Assembly (NCBI RefSeq): GCF_001411555.2
Contig: NC_049901.1
Span: forward strand, 7,388,681-7,452,680
Length of the DNA stretch: 64,000 nt
Direction of reading: 5' to 3'
Origin: Juglans regia
Lineage: Eukaryota > Streptophyta > Magnoliopsida > Fagales > Juglandaceae
Part shown: in pieces, positions 56,474 to 64,000 of the stretch
Layout of the letters: the number at the start of each line of letters is the position of its first letter
Numbering within the stretch: the stretch's first letter is position 1
Notes under the pieces: model-generated
What the model was told of the DNA's origin: nothing
Seen by the model: only the letters and a program-made list of their open reading frames with translations
Database searches by the model: none
Translations under genes and position numbers: made by a program

Positions 56474-56932
56474 CTATTTTTTTTAAATGCAAAACACACA
56501 CAGTCTCCCTTTCAGAAAAGAAAAATGGCGACTGATGTTGCAAATAAGGACAAAACCCTTCATCTTACTTTAAGGTCCTTCAGTTTTCCCATCATCTTTA
56601 CTTTTTCTCTCTTCTTTCTTCTTCTTCTTCTTCTTCTCCATCTTCATCTTCTTTTGTTTTGTTTTTTTTAAAAAAATGTTTTCTTTTCGGTTTCTTTTTT
56701 AATGCAAAACATACACAGTCACCCTTTCTCCAAGCAAGTCTCCAGAAGATCCTTTCAGAAAAATGGTGAAAGCTACTATTGCTGTTGCAAATAAGGACAA
56801 AACCCTTCATCTTACTTTGAGTTCCTTCGGTTTTCCCATCATCTTTACTCTTTCTCTCTTTCTTCTTCTTCTTTTTCTTCTTCTCCATCTTCTTTTGTTT
56901 TGTTTTTTTTTTTAAATGTTTTCTTTTCAGTT
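56474..56932 (+). repeat. Tandem duplication of about 220 bp
   Basis: Copies at about 56474-56690 and 56695-56932. Both run from AATGCAAAACA(C/T)ACACAGTC through GTTGCAAATAAGGACAAAACC and TTCTTC pyrimidine tracts to AATGTTTTCTTTTC. Each contains an ATG (56525 and 56764) followed by similar codons. The second copy leads into the histone H1 sequence, with TTTTCAG as a possible splice acceptor. Confidence 0.85.
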
Positions 56933-56941
56933 CTTTGACAG

Positions 56942-57349
56942 ATGATAAGCGAGGCCAGCAAGCAATCGAAGTTCGTAGAGGAGAAGTACAAGAAAGTGTT
57001 GCCACCCAATTTCAAGGAAGTCCACTCAATTTAGTTAAAGAGGTTTGTCAAGTCTGAGAGGCTTGTGAAAATCAAGAACTCCTTCAAGGTCTCCTCCACC
57101 GAGAAGGTCAAGTTGGCGGTCTAAGAGAAAGAGACCCACAAAAAAGAGGATAACAGCACCAAAACCAAGAAGGCCGTAACCCCCAAGAAGATTGCAGAGA
57201 AGAAGGGTGTGAAGACCAAAAGGCTCAGTCAGGTTAAGACCCTGGAGAAGAACCCTAAGAAGATTAAGAAGAAAAGATTGATGCTGATAAAGAGGAAGGC
57301 TCCAAAGCCACAGGGTCTGTCGAGGGCGGCCAAAAAGTCTAGGAACTAG
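56942..57349 (+). pseudogene. Linker histone H1 pseudogene
   Basis: Linker histone H1 binds nucleosome linker DNA. One continuous frame has the second half of the plant H1 globular domain: KFVEEKYKKVLPPNFKEV (compare IEEKHK.LP.NFKKL), then LKRFVKSERLVKIKNSFKVS. A Lys-rich tail follows with the AxKP/KKPK style (TKTKKAVTPKKI, PKPQGLSRAAKKSRN) and a normal stop at 57349. Two in-frame stops break it, near 57032 and 57121. The first half of the globular domain is not recognisable upstream. Plant H1 genes usually have an intron in this domain, and the piece begins about there, so it looks like a lost-first-exon copy. Confidence 0.82.
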
Positions 57350-57734
57350 GAAATGTACTGTACTAGTTATCTCCATTAATTAACTGTATTTGTAGTTGTG
57401 GTACTGCAAAGAATGCTATCTCCATTAATTAACTGTATTTGTAGCTGTGGTACTACAAAGAATATTTGTTCATATGGTTGCCTTGTCTATTTCCAATTTT
57501 TTGTTTTATGTTTGGATAAACTCTGCTAAAAGTTAGTTCTTTTTTCTTTTATGCCGATTGTGTGTTGATGGGGGCGGGGGGAGAGTGCAGATAGAAGGAA
57601 TGCGGGTTGGGGATGTGGAGAGGAGGTCTGCTGAAGATTCAAATGGGTGAATTTTGAGACACGTGTTTTGCTGCAGGGAGAAATTGGTCATTTTACTAGG
57701 GTTATGTAGTGGCTGCTGTCAAATTGTGGCCAAT
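57350..57734. other. Intergenic DNA after the H1 pseudogene
   Basis: A short direct duplication is present: ATCTCCATTAATTAACTGTATTTGTAG occurs at about 57369 and again at about 57418. No gene. Confidence 0.5.
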
Positions 57735-58995
57735 AATTCTAATCGTAGGCCCTTGTTTCTCCAACACCACACACCCAAGTGAGGTGGATTTATTTTAATT
57801 ATTTTTTCAAAACGTGCATTTTAACCCAGAACACCCCCCGTGTTTTATCTAGAAACAACCCCCCCTCCCCCCACAAAATCCAGAATCAGAACAGAATACC
57901 CATTCAAATTTTTTCCCCTCCCCTGTAGAACCTTTCACCCGTCTTTTACATGATTGGGTTTTCCTCAAATACAAAATCGTAGATTTATATAGCATTTGCT
58001 TCTTCAAAGCAAAACCACCATTATCCCAATTGAAGCTCCACGAAATCCAGCTCTATCTCAAGTTTAGTCACAACATCTTGAAGGTGATTCACATTCTGTA
58101 CATTGTATTTGGAGTCTTGGGCACTAATGTGAGTTGAATTTGGAGCCTTGGTGGTTCTGAAGTGTCCAGTGGGTTTGTAGCAAATTTGGTGAATTATATT
58201 GATTTGGGTTCGTTCTGGATCTGAGTGTCGCCTTTGTCTTGTTTTGAGACAGTTAGGGTTGATTTGATGCCTTCTTCTTCGTGTATATGACTGATTTGGT
58301 TCTCAATAAATAGAAAACATGGCGTTTTGAGGTTGAAACATTGCAATTCACCGTGAAGTGCGGGTTTTGAATGATATAATTTTTTATTTATTTATTTATT
58401 GGGATAGGGAAGTTCATCCAGGTTTTCGTGGAATGTATTGGTTTGATAAACTTCCTTATTGTTATTGGATTGATTATTCCAAGGTGAGCTAAAAATCATG
58501 GACTTAGCTTATGAAGAACCAGCGGTTAATGGAGAGGCAAATGTGATGGACAGGGACCTCTTGGGAGACACTCCTCTCAGGGAGCCCCCTCTCTACTGGA
58601 CCCATTTTCAGGGTATGGTGAGACAGAAAGCCTATATTTTTTGTGGCCATGGGAACTTTTATAATAAGGAATGGGATCTTGCAGAGGGTGGAGGCAATGA
58701 GTTTTGTTGGTACATGGCTGGGTATTTGAGGAAAACCCAGCCATGTACAGTGCGAGAGAGAGAGACAGAAAGCCTCGGACTCATCGGCAAAGGCTTGTCA
58801 ACGATGCGGGTGAAAGGTTCTGTAGAGGAGGGAAAAAATTTTGAATGAGTATTTTATTCTGATTCGGGACATTGGGAGGGTAATAGTTAAAACACAAGGA
58901 ATTCTGGATAAAATGCATATTTTGAAAAAATAATTAAAATAAATCCACCTTACCTGGATGTATGGTGTTGGAGAAACAATGGCCTAAGAGTATAA
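57735..58995. mobile_element. Element with about 200-bp inverted repeats and a captured gene-like fragment (MULE-like candidate)
   Basis: 57735-57948 and the reverse complement of 58805-58995 align almost throughout: CTTAGGCC-type start, TTGTTTCTCCAACACCA, GGTGGATTTATTTTAATTATTTTTTCAAAA, then GAATCAGAA and AGAACCTTTCACCC. Long inverted repeats around about 850 bp of unrelated sequence are typical of Mutator-like elements, including those that carry host gene pieces. No transposase was seen, and I could not find a 9-bp target duplication. Confidence 0.65.
58498..58848 (+). CDS. Unidentified gene-like frame inside the inverted-repeat element
   Basis: A 116-codon open frame from ATG (58498). 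The first 75 codons have protein-like composition (acidic start, then PPLYWTHF, FCGHGNF and WDLAEGGGNEFCWY) and may come from a captured host exon. I do not recognise the family. From about codon 72 the DNA forms a perfect 13-bp hairpin (58711-58723 with 58735-58747), and the last codons run into the right inverted repeat, so the C-terminus is probably not ancestral. It may be a transcribed chimera or simply a gene fragment. Confidence 0.3.
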   Translation: MDLAYEEPAVNGEANVMDRDLLGDTPLREPPLYWTHFQGMVRQKAYIFCGHGNFYNKEWDLAEGGGNEFCWYMAGYLRKTQPCTVRERETESLGLIGKGLSTMRVKGSVEEGKNFE

Positions 58996-59332
58996 TTACC
59001 CAAGAGTAGCTGCTCGGATTTTTTCAAGAGGTAAACAAATAAAAGGAATATAGAGGGGCAAACCTGTAGTTACACTCAATCATACAGGGGCATAACGAAA
59101 TAAAAAGAGTCGAACAAAATTACTGTTTATTCTGCCTGCCGACAACAAATTAATAGCCTTATTGTCACTTAAATCATTTATTTAATATGGCTAGATAAAG
59201 GAAAATGGAAAATGCAATGACTTTTGTCGTTGACTCGTTTGTCACGTCTTTAAAAGTCAGTGTTCTTCGTCCCCAAAGAAGTTCCCACTACAAGGGCTCG
59301 CATCGCAAAGCACAGAGGTCAGAGACACTGAG

Positions 59333-59692
59333 ATGGTGGGAGGAACAGCAAAGTGTGGTCAGTTTCCGGCGCTTACTCTGGTGATGCTGCTGCTGATCAT
59401 GTTTCTGCACAACACAAGTCACTGTGGAGAAGCAACAGCTCATGCTTCGACCCGCGACAACGGCACCTATCTCAATTACCACGGCCCTATGGCCATTGAC
59501 GAACCAGAGCTGTTGATGTTCGATTCCCAAATAAGCAGAATGCTCATTGACTATCCGAGTAAGGTTGAAGGCTCAAAAAACCCCAACAAACAGGTATATG
59601 CCGATTGTAAAAATTCCTGCCTTGGTAAGAAATATGACATTCCCGGACGAGAGAAGTGCGATGGGAATTCCTTCAAACGCAAGTGCCCATAG
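59333..59692 (+). CDS. RALF-like secreted Cys-rich peptide precursor (divergent), 119 aa
   Basis: A single-exon secreted peptide precursor. About residues 1-34 are a signal peptide with a long hydrophobic core (LTLVMLLLIMFL). The middle has the RALF-prodomain phrase DEPELLMFDSQISRML (56-71), equivalent to the (E)F.MDSEI.RRIL processing region, but without the RR pair, so the usual S1P-type cleavage site is missing. The C-terminal peptide has Cys 92, 96, 109 and 118. The 12-residue gap between the second and third Cys equals that of classical RALFs, but the other gaps (3 and 8) differ, and the YISY receptor-binding motif is absent. It would act in the apoplast, perhaps on CrRLK1L receptors. 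A TTTAAAA motif is about 80 bp upstream. Other Cys-rich peptide families remain possible. Confidence 0.65.
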   Translation: MVGGTAKCGQFPALTLVMLLLIMFLHNTSHCGEATAHASTRDNGTYLNYHGPMAIDEPELLMFDSQISRMLIDYPSKVEGSKNPNKQVYADCKNSCLGKKYDIPGREKCDGNSFKRKCP

Positions 59693-60307
59693 TTATAAGA
59701 TTTGGGATCGGATCTGCTTAGTAATGTACGTGTTCGATTTGTTTTTATATTATTATTTTTTTCACCTTTTATTCGGATTATAAGTTCCAGTACTGCAAAC
59801 TCTAAAGTTTGATGGGGACTGCATGCGTGTGAACGCTTAATTTCCTTATTATTAATGCAATTTAAAAAATATAAATAAAAGAAAAACCAGCGTCTTGTTT
59901 GCTGTTATTAATTTTTTTTAAGCTCTTGTTTGCTGTTAATTAGTAATATATATAGTTATTTCATTTAAACGGCATTTAGTTCAATTTGCACATGAGTTAA
60001 TATTAACTTTTTTTAATTTTATTGTATATTCAAACTTGCAACTGAAATTATATATTTATTTACAATTGTAAGTTATTTTTTCAGCGTCTTTCTTAGAAGT
60101 ATTAGTAAACTTCATTAGTAAAGAAAAAAAAAATTAAGTGGTCGCTTATGAGCATTTATACTTTCACCCAAAAGTATTTTAGATTTAATAGTATCTAAGT
60201 CCATCTATCATTTGGAGAAAAATAAGAAAAAAAGTAAAATAAAAATTATTGTTTCTAATTTTAAAAATGACACAATAGATCAGTTTAAAAAAATAGAGGG
60301 CACCACT
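59693..60307. other. 3' flank and AT-rich intergenic DNA
   Basis: Directly after the RALF-like stop there is probably 3' UTR (to about 59860, where ATTAATGCAATT occurs). The rest is AT-rich with no gene. Confidence 0.4.
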
Positions 60308-60495
60308 AGATAGTTTGGATAGTGAGATAGATAGAATTATGAGATGATATTATTTGAAATGAATTGAATAAAATATTATTAGAATGTTATTATTTTAATA
60401 TTATTATTATTTTGAGATTTTAAATTTTAAATTATTTATTATAAATTTAAAATATCATAACGATGAAATGAAATTAAATGAAAGCGAATCTAAAT
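60308..60495. repeat. MITE-like repeat, GTTTGGATA family, copy 4
   Basis: Starts TAGTTTGGATAGTGAGATAG, with AATAAAATATTATTAGAATGTTA in the core and GATGAAATGAAATTAAATG near the end. Same family as 13846, 15808 and 48636. Confidence 0.7.
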
Positions 60496-60714
60496 CTAAA
60501 AAGTTGATAAAAATAGAGCAAATTATAAACCAAGAGTCTGCCTAGTCAGCTACTGAATCTTAATCCGCCTGTCCAAAAACCAATGAAATTTAATAGACTA
60601 GCGGTTTAAAAAAAAAAAAATCACCATTTTACAAATTTGGCGTATACGTGTCAACTCATCGATTATTATGAATTTTACTGTAGCTATATAAAAATGACAC
60701 AATATTTGAAATAT

Positions 60715-60905
60715 AGTGGGGCTACTATGCCGTCCACTAGTACGCCCAATTTTTTTTCAAATTTTTTTAATATATTTAAATATTTTTAAAAAATAAAAAA
60801 ATATATCAATACATTTAAAATTATTTTCTTAATCATTAAATAAAAAAAAAAATTTGACCAACAGTTAAGTGGAGCAATCAAAATGGAGCGGCTGAATAAT
60901 TTTTG
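60715..60905. repeat. MITE-like repeat, uninterrupted copy of the 52775-53320 family
   Basis: Shares TTTTTTTAATATATTTAAATATTTTTAAAAAATAAAAA-type core (in shorter blocks) and CTTAATCATTAAATAAAA with the outer repeat at 52775-53320, without the inner insertion. Confidence 0.65.
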
Positions 60906-63900
60906 CCATCAATTATTATGGGTTTCACTGCAGTTATCTTAATAAAATATCTTTATTTCTCAATCCAAAATTTTAATGTGAGGTAGAGTAAGGTAAAGAC
61001 AAGAGAATTTGTCATTTTGATTATCTATTTATTTATCATTTATTTATTACCTCTTGATTTAATATTAAATAGTTAAATAAAAGATGTCCGTTAAATTTAA
61101 CATAGAGAGCCCAATGCGAGACAAATTTTGATCAATAATTCATGGGATGGTCGCGACAATTTCCCCGAAGGCCGAAAGTTAAGTCACTCGTGATTTTAAT
61201 TTCTTTGTTTTTGCCGTTTTGATGAAGTCAGTCTGTGAATTTACAGTTCAATAAAATAGATCAGGACACGATGATTGAGGACCAAAGAACCCAGTAACCA
61301 ATCTATACGACAAAACGTTTCCAGCCCTTGAATTTGGACCACTTTCCCTCTTTCGAAACGGCCAATAAACTAGTGTACACTACGTGTACACAATAAAAAC
61401 CAAAAAAGAAAACGGCATCGAATGGAAATCATTAGACTCATCCTTACTTTTTTTTTTGGGACCAAGAGTCTGATGTTTGTTTACAACTATCTGTATTCAA
61501 AGACAATATACCATACATCACATATGTATCTTTATCGCATCCCACCAAAAAATATCGCTATAGTTATACAAATTCGCATTTTCGTTTTTCTTCTAAAAAA
61601 CAAAAACAGGTACATTCTACTTTCTTCTTTACAGATAATCAAAAAAGAAAAATAGTACTCAATATTCGAGTACTGTTAAATTATATATATATATATATAT
61701 ATATTGATGTGGTATCAAATAATTAAAAATTATTTATTAATTTTATTTATCTGTTAATTATTTAATATTTCATTGAATATGATGAAATAGTTATGATTAA
61801 AAAGAAGATAAATCATATTTTTCAAATTTAAAGAGACCATCAATAAAAATTGCTAAGTACGTTTGTATCAAGCGTAATGAATGGTCTAAACCAAACATCT
61901 TTGTACACTTATGAGGTGGGGAGTCATGGTATAACCTATCAACAAAATTAATAATTTTGTTTATGAGATTACAATTTACAATGCAAGAAATATTCTCGCT
62001 AAGAATAAGTACTTTAATTAATGCGGTTAAAATGTAAAACTCCCCCCTACCCCAAAATATAGGAAACAAAAGAAAATTGTAAAATGAAAATGTTGAAAAG
62101 TTCTTAATGGGTGGGATGCTACTGCCCGCCCCTAGCGGGATGATAGAAGCTCAAGTGTTTGTGGTGTGTTGGGTGATTTAATTTAAGGTTAACTCAGACA
62201 ACACTAAGATCCGATTGGTATGATGGTGAAAATTAAGACTAACTCGAATTACCACTCAATTCTAGAAAGATTGGAAGAGAAAATTTTCATTCATTCAAAA
62301 TAGCATAATGATCCTTACAATGCAAAAATCGAAACTATTAATAGGGTTTAACTAGGATGGCTCATCTTCCCCCCAGTTACTCCCTCTAAATATAAATCAA
62401 ACTCTTAAATTTAAGGAAACTAACCTAACAAATGCCTAAAATAAAGGAAATAAACTAGGAAATATCTTAACCAAATTATAATAGATAAATCCCTAAATTA
62501 AAGGACATATGGCCGGCGCCCACTTCCCTAAAATTGAGGGATTTGTCATCCAATCCCTAAAATCAAATAATTGGCCAACACTTGAGACTCCTCTAGTTGC
62601 ACTTGTCTTGGATGCCCATCACCTCAATGCCCGAGCCATGCATGCAACCCTCCTAGCCTTGGCACACCTAGCCCGCCTAGTAGCATTGCGAATGACTCGT
62701 CTTGCATCTCCATCACGAGGGCTAAGCTGGATGTGAGGAGCTACCCAACACCCTTGTACGTGTCTCTTGAGTTTTTAAATACGTAAGATTTACGTGATTT
62801 TACACCGATTAACAAGCATTTTTATTTCTCTATTTCTAATTTGAAAGGAACTTGCGTTGGGAACCGAAAGTTGATGGCATCCTACATGGGAAGATTTTGT
62901 ATGGTTCCTCTTAGGGATAGAGTTGATAGGGTCCAGCCTATTAAAAACCTATCACATAGTAAGGGAAGAGATAAACCAAATAGATAAAACAAGTTGACTC
63001 AGACTCTTAACAAAAAAATGTTTCATAAGACAAGTCTAACTTAATCACTTCAAAGAATACATGAAAGAGACATTTATAAAGGATGATATCTCTACAAATC
63101 AACATAGGATCTCTACAAATCTACACAGGCTCTCTACGACTTTTCTAGGCACAAAATCCAGTACATACAGCGACTCCAAGGATATTCTCCCAAAAGATGC
63201 ATCGTCTTCAACCTCCTGATACCTTAAGTTTTTTCATTACATTGAAAGATACGTGAGACCATGAGAGATTATTAAATCGTCTATTATAGCGAATCTCATC
63301 CCCAAACGACCATTGAACGTGGGCATTTACGCCAAACAACGTAAATCTCTATACCTCACTTTATTTATATTTTATACACTTTGTCTATTATTTATTTTAT
63401 GGATGAACATCAAGAGCACTGTATCAACATCCGAATCATCCATATGGATTGGGGATGACTCATTCTTCCGTTTCGGCTTGTTGTGTAAATTTATGTCTTA
63501 ATAGTTGATGTCGTATGTGGGATCGACTATTCTCTATACTGGAAATGGTAGGAGGACAATTCTCGGACTTATGAGATCATCTCCAAAAATTCTTATAAGT
63601 CCCATTGTAATGTCTAACGTTGATATGGAAGAAAAACAAAATCAGACAGCACGCACACATATCCCATGTGTAAAAAAACTTGACTTTAAATCCCGTACAT
63701 ATCACTTTCTCTCTAAACTTTTTTTCAAATCCACAAAAGGAACAGGGAAAGAGCAGACGACGCACACCAAACTGTCGAATTATTAAGTTGGCGAAATATA
63801 AGGAGCAAGAAGCATTGTTGCAAAACACCCACCGTCGGAGCACCAACCGCTACAAACGCCGCTCCATCCGATTTATGGACGTTATATCTTTAAGATCTAG

Positions 63901-64000
63901 GTATCCATACTCCTATACAATTGGCGCATCGAGCCCACGCGCCGGTAAGTCATTCATGTTTCTCGGACTCACTATGAATATGTGGTCGAGTCAACCCTTT
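60906..64000. other. AT-rich intergenic DNA to the window end
   Basis: No gene is supported. A (TA)n run occupies 61682-61705. 62100-62960 is less AT-rich and may be part of an old LTR (for example GATAGGGTCCAGCCTATT near 62927), but no ends were found. Short frames at 61422, 61797, 62509, 63313 and 63505 have no recognised domain. Confidence 0.4.

Noticed and set aside
56598..57376. Minus-strand Lys-rich and Leu-rich frames over the H1 region
   Set aside because: Translations of TTCTTC tracts and antisense of the H1 pseudogene.
59288..59530. Minus-strand 80-codon frame over the RALF-like gene
   Set aside because: Antisense of the peptide gene, with no domain.
62509..62736. 75-codon plus-strand frame with an Ala/Leu/His-rich C-terminal part
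   Set aside because: Low-complexity Leu-Ala composition, no recognised family, and likely part of an old repeat.

Overview
The window looks like nuclear DNA from a woody eudicot. It is AT-rich and gene-poor, full of LTR retrotransposons, MITE-like repeats and microsatellites, and its intact genes are long intronless plant receptor kinases. The repeat style would fit Fagales, for example the walnut family, but that is only an impression and the sequence does not prove it. No tRNA, rRNA or CRISPR array was recognised.

The core is a cluster of malectin-like receptor kinases of the CrRLK1L (FERONIA-like) family, all on the minus strand. Three are intact: 17738-20140 (800 aa), 30538-33252 (904 aa) and 45605-48256 (883 aa from the preferred start). 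Two are broken: 12803-13040, an internally deleted relic, and 41093-41503, a kinase-domain scrap. The first relic lies in a segment of about 2.9 kb (12803-15650) that is duplicated at 18617-21645, so the cluster grew by tandem duplication. On the plus strand the window also holds a divergent RALF-like peptide gene (59333-59692) and a truncated RALF-like precursor (36033-36254). RALF peptides are the known ligands of CrRLK1L receptors, so candidate ligand and receptor genes sit within about 42 kb. Whether they work together is inference.

Region by region: 1-1166 is unresolved. 1167-10682 is a dead Ty3/gypsy element (LTRs, primer-binding site, gag, protease, RT, RNase H, integrase) with a solo LTR nested in it at 4629-6759, flanked by a perfect 5-bp target duplication. 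10683-12800 is intergenic plus an LTR-like stretch. 12803-21645 holds the duplicated receptor-kinase segments. 21660-25218 is the 3' part of a Tat-like LTR element with an antisense ORF region. 26728-27784 is a LINE 3' fragment. 28140-30330 holds direct repeats around a putative solo LTR. 30538-33310 is receptor kinase 2. 35517-36254 is a MITE next to the truncated RALF gene. 37836-40363 is a hAT-like insertion bracketed by 130-bp direct repeats. 42636-45108 is a complete short LTR element with no pol. 45605-48256 is receptor kinase 3. 49842-50652 is a GABA-transaminase pseudogene. 50716-51465 is a hAT-like element, 52055-52730 a Tat-like solo LTR, 52775-53320 a MITE nested in a MITE, and 53605-54544 the 3' end of a Ty1/copia element. 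56474-57349 is a histone H1 pseudogene behind a tandem duplication. 57735-58995 is a long-inverted-repeat element carrying a gene-like fragment. 59333-59692 is the RALF-like gene. The rest, to 64000, is AT-rich intergenic DNA with MITEs.

Only four genes look intact: the three kinases and the RALF-like peptide. Everything else coding-like is transposon-derived or broken.
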